Assembly (NCBI RefSeq): GCF_964340395.1
Contig: NC_135570.1
Span: 10,470,822-10,534,821 of the forward strand
Source of the DNA: Glandiceps talaboti
Lineage: Eukaryota > Hemichordata > Enteropneusta > Spengelidae
DNA length: 64,000 nt
Direction: 5' to 3'
Every line of letters begins with the position of its first letter. Position 1 is the stretch's first letter. Shown piece after piece: positions 1 to 12,924 of this stretch. The notes under the pieces are model-generated. The model saw only the letters and a program-made list of their open reading frames with translations, searched no databases and had not been told where the DNA came from. Both the position numbers and the translations under genes were made by a program.

Positions 1-509
1 CATACAAATGCACAAACACAAGGAATCATTCATTTTTTTTATTTTTTATTATGGCATATGGATTTTACCACCATTTCTATCTTGTGAATGTGTGTTTTAA
101 AGTTGTTCTTTTTAAGTTGAAATTTGCAATCGTGTAGATTATTATTTTATAAAACTTGTATGTTTTAGTAATAAATGAGGGTGATATATACCTTAACCCA
201 TAATTGTTTTTCAGCATATCAGACAGCACTCTAAAACTGTAGTAGCATTTTTTTAAATCTGGTGAGGGTGTAAACACAAACAAACACACTGAGCAGAAAT
301 TCTCATGTTACTGTACTTCATATTTATTTTTATGTGCAATATCATTGATTTTGTATTTAAAGACATTTATAGATTTTGCTAATTACACTTGAGATTTTAT
401 CATCTGTTTTCACAGCATGTATAGGAATATTCATTTTAGAACATATTTCTTTCTTCATTTATTACAATATACGAGGGTATCTTGGCATATCTGATAACCA
501 ACCTATCAT

Positions 510-812
510 ACCCATATTAGGCATGTTTATTTGAATAGTGTATGAATGTTTAATTACCTTTCCAAATATGGTCAAATTGATTTTATCACCACCATATTAG
601 GCATGTTTATTTGAATAATGTGTGTATGTCTAATCACCTTTCCATATATGGTCAAATTTCATCACCACCATATTAGGCATGTTTATTTGAATACTGTATG
701 AATATGTAATTAGCTTTTCATATTTGATAAAATTTGGTATCACACCCTATTAAGGCTTGTTTATTTGAATATTGTATGAATATCTAATGAGCTTTCCTTA
801 TATGGTCAAATA
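510..812. repeat. Four tandem copies of a 73-79 bp unit
   Basis: Copies begin at about 511, 590, 667 and 743, each with CATATTAGGCATGTTTATTT followed by GAATA, TGTATGAAT and TTTCCATATATGGTCAAAT. The last copy is most diverged. Confidence 0.8.
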
Positions 813-1479
813 AATGCCACTTAAGTTAATGAAGTTTTTGTGAACATTGAGAGAAATCAAAAAGATTCATTTACATATTTTAGTTCTTTACATAAACACT
901 TTTCACTGATATGTGTTGATATTGTAAGTTAATATGTTTTAAAGTCAAATGTAGTAAAATCTTTATGGTTCTAATTATGTAAGTAGTAGTTTTAAGTTAT
1001 GTTATTTTAATAACGGTGAATTTATGATATAGATGTAATATTTTTATTTCTGTGTTTTCATGACTGAAAAGGATCCTTTGTTTGAAGAAGTGTAAATATT
1101 TCTATAATAACAAGACATCATTTCTTTTAAATTTCAGGTTTTGTACTTCTAGCTGTCCTCAGTCTCAGGGACGTACTTTAGGACACAAGTTTTAATCGTA
1201 AATAGGCTGGGCCATAAAATTAGCATGTACTACTCTCATATGACAACAATTCTACAGCCATGTAGTATTGCATTATGACTCACATTTAACTGTCATGTGA
1301 CATTTTCTTACAACACAAATTTTCATGTAATGTTGCAAAACAGAATCTTACCTTTAGCCTAGACATTTTATCTACCATAATTTATACATGTTGTGTTGCA
1401 TTACAGAAGGAAATCAAGAAAATGAAGGGAAAAATATGAATATACTATATTCTACACTATGTATTAACTTACTATACCT

Positions 1480-1790
1480 GAAATATGGTGTAGACCACCT
1501 AAGTGAGTCAAGTAAAAGAAAACTATTCAGTTTTGACTGCTTAGGTGACCGTATAAAACGACTCTGCTTTAAACCACCGAATGGAGCCATGTATTAGAAA
1601 GAAAATTTTCAGTTTAGACCACCTAGGTTGGTGATATAAAAGACAGTTATATGTATTTAAGTGTTGCCCACCTAGGTGAGTGACAAAAGAAAATGCAGTT
1701 TTAGACCACCCAAGTAAGTCATGTTAAAGAAAATTTCAGTTTAGACCACCTAGGTTGGTAATATAAAAGACAAGTATATTGTAGATGTAT
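1480..1790. repeat. Degenerate repeats with TAGACCACCTAGGT motif
   Basis: At least five imperfect copies of a segment with TTTAGACCACCTAGGTTGGT or related, each followed by AAAAGA. The motif contains the short palindrome CACCTAGGTG. Copy spacing varies from 40 to 90 bases. Confidence 0.6.
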
Positions 1791-1934
1791 TTACTGTTTG
1801 TTGACAAGATGACTTGTAGATTTGTGTACTCGCTCGTACCTCAAACCACTACAAGAAACAGAATGGTAATTTAATGCCTGTTCAGTTGCTGCTTCAAGGA
1901 TATATATGTCTTGTTTGATGTTGTCATGTCAACC

Positions 1935-2153
1935 TAGACTCTCTCACAGTCTCGGAGCTTTGCATAAATAGCTACTCGGGCTTTGCCTAAAACGTCGACA
2001 AAAGTTTAGCCCTATGTGATTGATGTACAGTACAGGGCTAGGGATACTGGGATACTAGTATACGAGTACAATTAGGCAGTAGATACCGGTACATACAAAA
2101 CAACCAAAGTTTTAGCTATTTATGCGAAGCTCCGAGGACTGTGAGAGAGTCTA
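1935..2153. mobile_element. Small inverted-repeat element (MITE-like), 219 bp
   Basis: Ends are inverted repeats of about 38 bases: TAGACTCTCTCACAGTCTCG at the left and its complement (with GAGGACTG for GAGACTG) at the right. There is no coding capacity. The type is unassigned; terminal TA could reflect a TA target site. Confidence 0.65.
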
Positions 2154-2379
2154 ATGTAAACCCAGCTGTGCAGGTTTGTGTGTTTTTATGTTGAACTTTG
2201 TCTGAAGTTAACTGATGGTTTGCTTAGATACATGGTTGTGAATTCCTAGCATTGTGTGTAGTCATTCCTACTACATGAACAGAGTTATACTGAGCAGTTT
2301 TCAACTCATATTTACTCAACATCACATCAGCGTAAAAAGCAAAAATTGAATTCATCTAAGACTTTAATTATTAACTTTA

Positions 2380-2458
2380 TACACATAATGATAGTGCAAG
2401 CATTCACATAATGATAGTGCAGGCATACACATAATGATAGTGCAGGCATACACATAAG
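2380..2458. repeat. 23-bp tandem repeat, about 3.4 copies
   Basis: Unit CACATAATGATAGTGCAGGC plus ATA, repeated with one or two changes, immediately before the fold-back element at 2462. Confidence 0.8.
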
Positions 2459-2461
2459 TAC

Positions 2462-2600
2462 ATGTTATTTGCCAAATACCGTTCCAATCTTGCTGCAGGA
2501 GGTGATTTTTCCAGTAATAACGGAGAGCCGGAGGCAAGCCGTTATACGGGAAAAATTACCTCGAGCAGCAAGATGTGGAACAGTATTTGGCAAATAACAT
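2462..2600. mobile_element. Fold-back element, 139 bp with about 50-bp arms
   Basis: Begins ATGTTATTTGCCAAATACCG and ends with the near-exact complement (GGCAAATAACAT). Arms continue through the CTTGCTGCAGGAGGTGATTT segment. Almost the whole element can form one hairpin. Confidence 0.75.
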
Positions 2601-5021
2601 ACTTATACATCACCTGCGACTATGAAATTCAATTTTTGAATGTCTAAAAATGCTGTTTCATTTTAAAACAAAAATCATTTCCACGTTATACTGTTTAGCG
2701 TAGTATCACGCACTTCTCTATGACTGCAGTGCGGTTGTTTACATCTCATCCTTAACTTTATCATCCAATCAGAGTGCGCATTTGCTCAGTAGTATGATGT
2801 AATGTTTACTATTTCCATATCACTCAAAGATATATTCAAACTTATAAACCTTCAGCAGAAAAATGAGTGCATCTTTGTTTTGTGTACTGCATTCCATTAA
2901 ATGTACAGAAATGTTCGTGATATACTTTGTTGTTCTAGTTAAGCAAAAATTGCACCCTCTGTGGCGGTAATTTTGATATCCTTCATAAATTTAGGAATTC
3001 ATGTTCACGATCGCGTGACGACCATGCGTTCGCTGTATCTGGACTATCACCATTCTGCATGGAATTTTGTGACAGTTTCCCTTTGACACAAAACGATGAT
3101 ATTTCATACGGTTGACAATAAATTTGGCATTTGGAAATGTTGGTTATAGCTGTATTTCTAGTTGTCTGCTCGGTTTGTTTACAAGGGGACGTCCAGTGAT
3201 CATATGATACAACAAGCAAAAATATGGTTGTTGGTGAAAAATACGCCTGTGTATCTGCAGGGCTCTCGACCAATCAGAATGCGAGATTGGTGACAGGTGA
3301 CGTATAATGACGTGTACAGAGTTGTGTTTAGCTGTGCGTTCAGGACTCAAACTTGGAAAAACAGTGGAATGTACTCACGCATGTTTGCATATTCTGCATG
3401 CTCAGTAGGCAAAACACATTACTTTGTTTTGCAAACTTGTCTATATTTACAAGACATTGTTCATGCAACAACCCAAAGGAAAACCTAACAATTAGTTTAC
3501 AGTTATATTTCTGAACTTTAACCAAATTATGACATTTAATAGATGAAAAATGACAAAAAACTTAACACATATTTACAGTTACATGTAGACTGCCCTTTTG
3601 ACATACCAACATTTGCTACAGAATGTGTGGATTGAACAATATTAATCAATCACAGAATTTTGTCCAATAATTTAGTTACATAATGTCCATATATGGTACA
3701 AATGTCATATCAGCTAAGACACAATAGTCTATACATTGTTTACACAGTTGTGGTTTTGAACAACTTTTGGTTCATGACTTCTGATTACTGCAGATGTTTT
3801 GCTCTTGGGAGCAAAGTCACAGCTAGCTACTAGACCATCCGAGATAGTGTCCAGCTTCAATTTCTAAAGGACTGGTGGTATTTTTTGTACAAAACTATCA
3901 ATAGAACGTCAAACTAGATGATATTTAAGATTCAGATGTAAATTTTTGTACATTCAGATCATGTTTTAAGGATTGTTTATCATAAATAGTAATTTTGAGA
4001 ACGTTTTGTGTAGGTGCAATATAGGCATTTACGTGTCTGATTATTTTCAAAATTTTAACTAGGATAAACTCTCCCACTGCATGAGCTCCCACCTTTGCAT
4101 TAGTGCTATTTTGGAATGTTTCACTGGCAGCATGTCCACTTTTTGGTGGTTAGGGATGATTGCACTGTTCAAGATGCACTGCTTATTTTGCAGTGTCGCA
4201 GAAGAATAACAGCTCTGGTTTGTAAGAATGTAAAACATTCTGAAATAGCACTAGTACTTTAATTGGTATTACAGTTCATTATATGAGGTGATTTATTTAA
4301 TACAGATGGAAAATTGTAAAGATGTGTATGTTTTAGTCTCAAAAAACAGTGAACAAACAAATAAACGTCCATGCATCTGTAATGTAGTAATGGTATCATT
4401 GTCTAGTCTCCGGTTACTTCAGTTAAATTTACTTTCTTTTAAATTATTTGTTTACATTTTTTAGAAAATAATAATTTGGGAAAACTTTGGAATTTTCTTT
4501 TCAGAGAATGAAAATGTATCAATTTTAGTGTTCATGTTATGTGCATCTTATTTTTTCATCAGCTAAAATAAATAATCTTTATTAAAGTACGGAAGTCCAA
4601 TTTTGTTTCTTAGTCCAGTAAATCCACTAATGAACACTTGGGGGGGGGGTGTGTGTGCTGTATTCAACGGTAAAACGGTGAGATACATGAACTTGGAATC
4701 AAGTTTTTAAAAAATGGTGTAAATCACTTGTCATACATGTATTTTATCATTTGATCACACCTTTCCTTAAATGAAAAAGTTTAAAGATGGAGTAACGATA
4801 AGTCACATTGAAAGTTACAAAATAAGATTGGTCAATCAATTTTCAATGAAATTCAATATTCAAAAACAGTTTCTCAGTGGAGTTAAGTGTGTGTTCTATA
4901 ACACACCACATTCCCAGGCATGCATTCTTTCCAGAGTGAAAAGAAATTACCTGTAGAACTGTAATAGTGCCCTTGGGAAAATAGAAAGCAAATAGTGCAC
5001 TTTGTATGCAAATTGTGGTCA

Positions 5022-5055
5022 CCCTGGGCATGGATGTATACATCCATGCCCTGGG
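5022..5055. repeat. 34-bp near-perfect palindrome
   Basis: CCCTGGGCATGGATGTA is followed directly by its reverse complement with one mismatch. It has no spacer, so it could extrude as a cruciform. Confidence 0.75.
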
Positions 5056-5156
5056 TCACTAGTCCATACCAATGTCATGGTCTAAGCCAATCACGGAAGG
5101 CTGGATGAAAACGATGTGTTATAAAATACCATAAGCCAGGCTTACATCACTAGTAT

Positions 5157-5254
5157 TCTGGCCTGCATACTAAATTGTTTCTATATAGCACCACATAAAC
5201 CTCATTTTGTATATAGAGAAATATAGTAACATAGTTTAGTATACAGGCCAATAG
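5157..5254. repeat. Imperfect inverted repeat
   Basis: CTGGCCTGCATACTAAATTG at the left and ATAGTTTAGTATACAGGCCA at the right are complementary, with further pairing around CTATATAG/ATATAGAG. Confidence 0.5.
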
Positions 5255-5499
5255 TAGAAGCTATGCTATGGTAAACAAGAGAAGGGCTATACTGCAGATA
5301 TTGCACCGAGTGCATATGACTGACTTGAGTTCATTTTAAGCCGTTTACACCATGTTTCAACCAATCACATGTTTACAAACTCGTTTTTTGGCCCTGTCTA
5401 TATAGTTAAATGCAGTGTGAATGGACAGCAAACAAACACACCTGTGTGTGGTCACGAATAGGCCAATCAGATTTGAGGATGTGTAGCAAGTCATTGCGT

Positions 5500-6350
5500 G
5501 CAACAGGTCAGTGATTGGCCAATTTATTTCAACCATTTGGCACTCAATGTGCGCTCGTGGGACACGTATTTCTATCAGTTTTGTCATTCCGGCATAATAT
5601 TTTGATGTGAGACGACAGTCATGCCATGGGTACTATACGTAGTGGGGTGTTTGAAGATTTGGCTGCTCCATGATTTCGGCAACAGACTGGTGAGTAAAAT
5701 GTACATGTAATCCTCGTCAGGCTCGTGTCGACATGTCCTCCAAATGTTTACGCGACATTTTGTGATTTTTTTGTTTTTGTTTACAAATCGGCTCTGCGTG
5801 CCTCAAAATCTTACGTGATTTCACTCTGGCACATCTGTAACTTGTAAGTCTAATCGTTCGCTGCAGTCTTTACTTATTCACTGAAGTTATTTGGAAAAAG
5901 GACGACTTGCGACTACTTACTCCGTATGCAAGCAGGACTATATTATAACTACAGTAACTGTAACGGTCGCTCTCGGTCCTCCGCTAGAATCTTTGTTTTT
6001 CTTTACAAAACTCGTAAGAAAATAAAAAGTAAAACGAAAAATGTCGAGTCACACAAAATAAAATATAATTTAAAAAAAAAAGTGTGTTAGTGTATTACAA
6101 ATAAAAACAAAGCTAGCAGGACTTGAATAATCAGTGCAGTTCTGGTGATATGTGCCAATTTTGGTGCGTTTCTCAAAATTTGCTTCGTACTCGCATTTTG
6201 TCTGATAGTGATTAAAAGTTCTCTCTATTTATCAGCTGCAGTTTCTATAATCAAAACCAGATCAAAACCGACCAAAATTATCAAGAAGTCTAGTATAGTA
6301 GTGGCGACTTCTGACCCAGTTCTCTTTGAATGACCTGTGTGGTCTGATAG
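5500..6350. other. Locally CpG-richer segment
   Basis: CpG is more frequent here (TACGTAGTGG, TTTCGGCAAC, CGTGTCGACATG, TTTACGCGACA, GGTCGCTCTCGGTCCTCC) than in the kilobases on either side. A donor-like ACTG|GTGAGTAAAA lies at 5689/5690. It could be a promoter/first-exon area, but no coding start can be assigned. Confidence 0.25.
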
Positions 6351-6613
6351 ATCATAGATGTTTACTTCCTCTGATCGCAACCTTAAATACGGAGTTTTCT
6401 ATTGGTTCACACGAATTGCCTTGAGAAATTGCGGATTTATCGTCCAACCCGGTATCAGTTAACAGAATGACAGAAGACACCAATCGGGTATCTGGAGATT
6501 CCACGTAGCTACGTTTACTAAATCGATGTGCCGCGTACAAATGCATAATATACGTGGTTATACATGTTATTGACTCTACAAATCACCATGTCATCAGATT
6601 CCAGTTTTTGTTA

Positions 6614-6645
6614 CACCACAGACAAGTTTCTTACTTGTCTGTGGT
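6614..6645. repeat. Short perfect hairpin
   Basis: CCACAGACAAGT and ACTTGTCTGTGG are exact complements separated by five bases (TTCTT). Confidence 0.7.
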
Positions 6646-8684
6646 TATACACCTGTACCATTATACCAAAGTAAAGTTAGCTCTACAGCAAACTGACTTT
6701 ACTATCTGCGCAATGCCATAATACCAGTGTTTTAGATATTGCAGTTTTTATGTGACATGCAAAACTTACATGATGAATGGGAGATACTCATTCAACCAAC
6801 AATCAGATGCACCAACCTTTTATTGTGATGATGTTTCTTGAATACTTTAACCTTATGCATAAAGATGTTAGATGGTGCTGTCTTTTACAACTGTGAAATT
6901 ATTGCTTACATAGTCAAAAAATTAGTTTAGTTCCTATACGGCTAAGCATTACGATTTACACCTCTACTCACACACAGGTTTAGTCTAAAAGACCACGTTG
7001 GCATCTAGACTAAATAAAATTGTCTGAACAGACTCTTACATGTAAAGTAAAAACTCTCCAACACTCCCAAATAAATGAGGTAGACATATCCTCGTCTCAA
7101 GATCCCCTCAAGATGACATTAAACTTTAAAAAAAGAAGGACCTATACTACTAGTTATATGCATCATTATACATCACCGCCCTCTATGGCGAGTCTTGCAA
7201 GCCAATGTGTCAGCTGGGAAAAAATGTTCTGGCTTGCGAGAATGGTTATATGATGGTGCTAGCTGTCTTGTAAAGCTTGGAAATTATTGCCCAAAATATT
7301 TGAATAGTTTAAAAATTGGCTTCATGAGTCAAAATTACCTCCAGCTCTTCTAGGGTAAGACCCCCCTCGACCCCCCCCCCCCCCCCACCGATGTAATTTT
7401 TTCCATCCAAGCTTTCCCCCAACCTTTTACTGTCAAGACAGCAAGACAGTGATATTAAACTAATTAACAAATATTTCATATCTATATAGTCGCTAATTAC
7501 ATGATGGTGCTCACAGTCTTGTATTTGCGAGACATCCCAACGCAAGCACTTCCACTGGTCAGGGACTTTTTGTCGACCTGACAAATATATACTGATACAG
7601 GCCGGAGAAACTGACTGGTCCCGCACATACATACACATCTCTAGTGTCTAAATGCCAACTCCATACAATGTACGTAATGTTAACATTCTATTAGGCTTAA
7701 GTCAAACTATGACAAAATTGTATGTTTGATATTGGTGAATTTACACAAGATTTAGATTTACTGGTCAATGGTGAACTACTTAATATTTGGAGAATGTGAA
7801 TTGATATCTGAAGATACTGGTGAATAGTGAATTAGACCTTTTACTTCCAGTTGAATGGTGAAGGGTCTATACATAGTTTTTAAGAACATTGGTCTGAGCA
7901 TCTTCTCAGCTACATACCCCCACAAACCAAAGGCAGTTGAAGGTGCATACACAATGAGACTAGATAACCTCAGAGAGAGAGTGGTACTGTCATTCAAATT
8001 TATTAATCTGGGATCAGTATTATAGTATATGATTACATCATCAAATAAGTTTTTGGTTTATGTCTGAGAGTGCCACAATGATTGAAATCAAGCCGGTTTT
8101 ATCACATCAAATTGTAAAAAAAGTAAAAAAAACAATCTTCAATACATAGAACGTCCATTCAAGTGTCTAACACCATATATTATGCAAGCTCTCTTGTAAG
8201 AAAGCGACCTTTGACCCAAATCTTGACATTCTGCATCAGTTATCAAAATCAAGCTATTTCTTACACATTGCAGAGTCTGTAGCAGTTATGTATGGCCAGT
8301 TTCTTTAAAACTGATGTCTAGAGGTAATATGGAACAAGAACCCCCCCCCAAAAAAAAAAAAAAATAAGATAAAATAAAAATTCTATAGTTTGAATAAGGA
8401 ATAATAGACTTTACCATATGTAAAAAAATATATCAAATATCTTAAAATTTTTACTACTGATTTTTCTTTTTGAAATTTTCAATATTTTAACCCAAATTTT
8501 TTTCAAAATTAAAATTGCCATCTCAAATGTAATGACAATCGTTAGATTTAATGTTAATGCAAAATTGGTTTATAAAATGTTAATTTTCTAAGAAACAATG
8601 CACGAAAAAACTTGTTTCTTTAATGTCTTTACAGATTTTGAATTCTTTTAAATTTATACGGTAGTATAATAGACTGAGCTGAGC

Positions 8685-8745
8685 CCCTTAGGTCACTCAT
8701 ATTTTTCTTGGCTGAATGAAGAAAAATATTGGTGAATAATATCTA
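8685..8745. repeat. Single arm related to the fold-back element at 18.3 kb
   Basis: CCTTAGGTCACTCATATTTT followed by TCTTGGCTGAATGAAGAAAAATATTGG matches one arm of the 18297-18430 element. Only one arm is present. Confidence 0.5.
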
Positions 8746-9002
8746 ACTGTTCTTTATTACATATGTACCAGAGATTATTTGCACTGGTGCGTGAGCTTAG
8801 TAGTGGTATTTTCACTGCAGTGTTACCAAAAACATTATTGCATATCTGCATGCAAATAAGGACTAAATCGATCAACTATACATTTGAAATGGTGTACATT
8901 ATTGTGGCATGTGCTGTAGATTTTTTTGATTTTATGGAAAGTGCTGTTTCAGATAATCATATAATATAATAACAAACCCCATGCCATGTGAGTTCCAGTG
9001 TA

Positions 9003-9109
9003 GGTACTCAGGGGTATTTGCACTCATGCTTGCAGTGTTTTCTGCTGCACTTTCACTCGCCGGGCGCAGAGAACACTGCAAGCATTAACATGCAAATAGT
9101 TCGAGTACG
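9003..9109. mobile_element. Inverted-repeat element, about 107 bp
   Basis: GGTACTCA...GTATTTGCACTCATGCTTGCAGTGTTTTCTG at the left pairs with GAACACTGCAAGCATTAACA then TGCAAATAGTTCGAGTACGC at the right, giving arms of about 45 bases. ATGCAAATA fold-back sequences of the same flavour recur near 8780-8870 and 18690-18800. Confidence 0.55.
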
Positions 9110-11167
9110 CCACACCAGCACTCATGTATTCTGTTATATTACTGGAAAAATCAAGCCTTAAAATACAATAATTAAAATATCTTTGAAACCAAAGACAAGT
9201 TTCCATTTCAAACACAGATGGACAAAAACACACAAGAAAACAAAATCCCGGCAAAGTAAGGTTACATTTCATCATATCTACCACACAATAATTAAAATAA
9301 TAAAGGGAGAAGTGTAACAAAATAAGATCAAATGATTATTAATTATGCATTTACACAGCAAAATCAGGCATTTTGCCCCTTTATCGTTGAAATTAAATTG
9401 TAACTAGTTTGGTACCTGTTTAACCTCTAATGATTAAACATTGGTCTTTGTTTTTTCAACTTAAAATTGTAAATAATTTTTTTTTGTTATAGTTAATAGT
9501 AATATGATTCAATAAAGTTTTCTTGCTTAAAATATTTTATTTAGATGAAGGGACCCTTGAACAATTCAAAGCATTACACCAAGTGTTAACCAGGTCAGTC
9601 CAGATGGCTTTCACAAATTTGACAAACAAGTACACCAAAGGTGTTCTATGACAAAATGTATAAGAGTCTGTATTCAGTAAAGATGATTTTACCTTGAAAA
9701 GCATTGAGTTTGTATATAGAATGTTGTGACTTTTTTTCCATTGAAATTCATGGAGTATTACTAAAAATAGTAATGGTAACTTTGAATGGTAAAGTAGTCC
9801 CAATGGTAAATGAAGTCCCAATCAAGGCCCCCCCCCCCCTCCCATACAATCTACAAACAAAATTTAGACTCTTTGTGGAACAAAATAATTTTTTGAAACT
9901 AAAGTGCGGAACTGCCTAGGACATGCCCTGAATAACACCAGGGATTCCTCCTTACAGTAAACCATAAATGTGTTTTCTGGTCTTAGTGTACACAGACTAC
10001 CTTGTATTTTGTTCAGTTAGGAGGCATCAAGGATGTCATCCCCTGCCAACGTAAGAGCTCATTATGATTTATCCATGAATTGTGAAAATAATTCCAATCT
10101 ACAATTTACCATCTCTGGTGGAAATATCTGAAATGTTAACACTTAAGTCTTAAAAAAATCTTTCAGAAAAATACTTTTACCTTGAATGAGAATATGTTTG
10201 TTGTTCCAAATAATTTCAAAAGGTGATGGAGTCTATCATGGTTGTTTAGTGAATAGATAATTAATTTTTTATCACTTTAATGTACATTGATAAGACTAAG
10301 AATGTAGAGTATTTTAATACTAAAATTTTAATAATTTTAACTCTACCGATAATGGATAAGTTGCGATTCATCCAGCAATGTAGTACATTTGATAACCCTT
10401 TGGGTAGTGCGGTAAGATTCATTGTAAATACATATCTCATAATACATTATAAATAGTCTTACTAAAAAGTAAAAGTGTAAATGACAATACTAGAGAAATG
10501 TACAAAATCTGTAAAAATGATGTTTCCTTTATAGACCTTTCACATATATCAAATCGTCTTTGTAAACTAAAAGCATCCATTTTACAAGAATTTACCAACC
10601 ATCCTTGTAAACTACTACTTCCTCAGCACATTCTGAAATGAAATAATTTTAGAAAAGTTGATCATACCAAGATATAGATATATATAAATGTATAAATTAA
10701 TTTTTTTGAAATGTTTTTTTTACACCTAACTTTAGCTGAATTGTGACAACAATTTCAATTTTGTTATCTTAATTTGAGTGGAATATTAAAAAGTTGGTAT
10801 TGAGAGTGTGTAAGATAAATTAATGTAACTACAATGAAGTCAACCTCAGTTTAAATGCATTGTACATTGAAAGAATTTTTGTTATGGAACGGAAAAATTA
10901 ATATTACAATAAATGGAGATGATAAAATACAAACTACATTTTGTAACTACAGGTATATCAGTTAGTCTGAAAGGTCCAGCCATTTGTCTGCTTTATATGT
11001 AACCACTCGCTAACCCATCACTTTATATAAGTATAATCTTTCAGGTTAGTGTATCTGTGATAGATCACCAAATATAAATAGTGTCCGTCAGCAATGGTTG
11101 TATTTTACAGCCTTTGTGGTTGGAATGACTAGAACTGAAGAAAATTAACAGCATCTTACGTGATAGC

Positions 11168-11295
11168 TCATCCACTCCCTGCCCCGACTACAGCTTTGGC
11201 ACCTGCTTTTTTAACACAATATATTATAACAGTCACACATACTGGGATGAGACAAATGACAGCGATGGAACCAACTACAATACCCACAATGGCAC
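11168..11295 (-). CDS. WxxW/SEA gene, exon 6: transmembrane helix and cytoplasmic tail
   Basis: Encodes AIVGIVVGSIAVICLIPVCV then TVIIYCVKK and AGAKAVVGAGSG before TGA at 11170-11168. The uninterrupted hydrophobic run of about 25 residues followed by KK fits a single-pass type I membrane anchor. Acceptor is CACCCAG|GTGCC. Confidence 0.82.
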
Positions 11296-11495
11296 CTGGG
11301 TGGTAACAAATAAAATACAGAAACATCATCATTTACAAGAACATGAGACAATTCATGCAAATTTAATGTGCATATTAACATATCAATATGTCAAATTCCT
11401 TTCGATTTGCCACACACACAGACAGACATACATACAGACCGACATACATACTCATGCAAATACACACTCAGACATGTATGTATGTATGTGTGTGT

Positions 11496-11559
<64 letters not shown>

Positions 11560-12825
11560 TTAGAAATATTTTTTTTTTATTTTAATACATGGTATGGAGA
11601 TTTGTTGTGTTGAATATGATAAGACTTTGAATTTCACAAATTGTGAATGATATATTTGGTATAATACACCTCAGATACATATTTGTATAATGCTTATGTA
11701 TACTGTTAGTCTAGAGACTATCTGTGGCCTCTAGCTAGACTAGCCATACTAGCCAAACAACATGATTTGTACCCCATGTAAAAATGTAAATTCATGGAGA
11801 TCAGTTAGTTCACTCTAACACACTATCTTAATTGTTCAGGGGTAAAAACCACCTTTAAGGCCTACCTGTTTTAAGTCCTTGTGGTCCTGGTTCTGGTTCT
11901 GAAATATACAAAGAAACTATTATAACCAAGGTAACAATGACGTCATATTAAAGAAAATAGTTTCAGACTTTGACACAAACAGATGGATTTTTTGAGATCC
12001 CAATGTAACAGGCTACACCTAGGGTAACAACTAATATGTATACATGCAAATATTCTGTTGTTGTTTGCTAAACAGTGACTTAGGTTATACCACCTCTAAC
12101 ATGATAACATGCTAAGGGTAAAACCATTTGATTAGGGGGGGGGCTGGAGGATTTTTGAGAGAAAAAAATTGTCACTGGCCAAAAGTAGGAATAAAGAATT
12201 TGTTTCCAGAGCATGGGCAGCTACAAATGTCAAATTCCCAGGTACATGTGTTTCTCCATAGGTGGCGGCACCTACCGGTAAACTTTTAAACTGTCTTGTC
12301 AAAAGTTTATACTAACTGTTGGCAAATGCTGAAACAAAACATCATCGTAAGCAAATAACAGCTCTTGTTTGCGAGAATGAAACAAAACAAAAATGTTACC
12401 ATCAAATCAAACCTTGAATGAATCCTGTAATTTTTCATTATAATCATGAAAATAGTTTTAAATGGCATGGAACAGTGCACTTTGAGATTTGAGTCTTAGT
12501 TTTCTGAATTCAAATTAAAATTGTGGTGGGTATTGTTATCACCTTGACATGTAACAATAAAACCAGATAACACTCTTTTAGTCCTTAAATTTTCACAAAT
12601 TTCTAGGGCCAGGAAGGGGGAGGGAACCCCCTCCCATACCCATCCCCACACTGTTCTCTAGAATTTTGATTCAAATTTTAACTTGTATTATTTATACTAC
12701 CATGACATGTTAAAATAGCATCAGAAAGCATTCTTTTGGTCCTTGATTTACGTATGTACGTACATATGTATGTATGTATGTACCGGGTATGTATGTATGT
12801 ATGTATGTATGTATGTATGTATGTA

Positions 12826-12856
<31 letters not shown>

Positions 12857-12893
12857 ATGTATGTATGTGTATGTATGTATGTATGTATGTATG

Positions 12894-12924
<31 letters not shown>

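Larger units (their letters stand above)
1..5300. other. Non-coding stretch with tandem and fold-back repeats
   Basis: No exon with convincing splice sites and protein-like frame was found. The contents are the repeats listed separately plus AT-rich single-copy sequence. All ORFs are short and without recognisable domains. Low CpG would fit transcribed (intronic or UTR) DNA of a gene extending beyond the left edge, but this is inference. Confidence 0.4.
6400..11160. other. Mostly non-coding stretch
   Basis: AT-rich sequence with poly-C runs and the inverted repeats listed. One plus-strand segment at 9545-9651 (after TATTTTATTTAG; frame EGTLEQFKALHQVLTRSVQM...NLTNKYTKGVL, stop) reads as protein-like, but it has no partner exon that I could identify. 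Confidence 0.35.

Noticed and set aside
7309-7638. 109-codon minus-strand ORF with Gly run
   Set aside because: The Gly run is a translated poly-C tract; no recognisable protein and no splice context.
11300-11613. Overlapping Cys/Val-repeat ORFs on the plus strand
   Set aside because: Translations of the (TG)n microsatellite; the strand is opposite to the gene whose intron this is.
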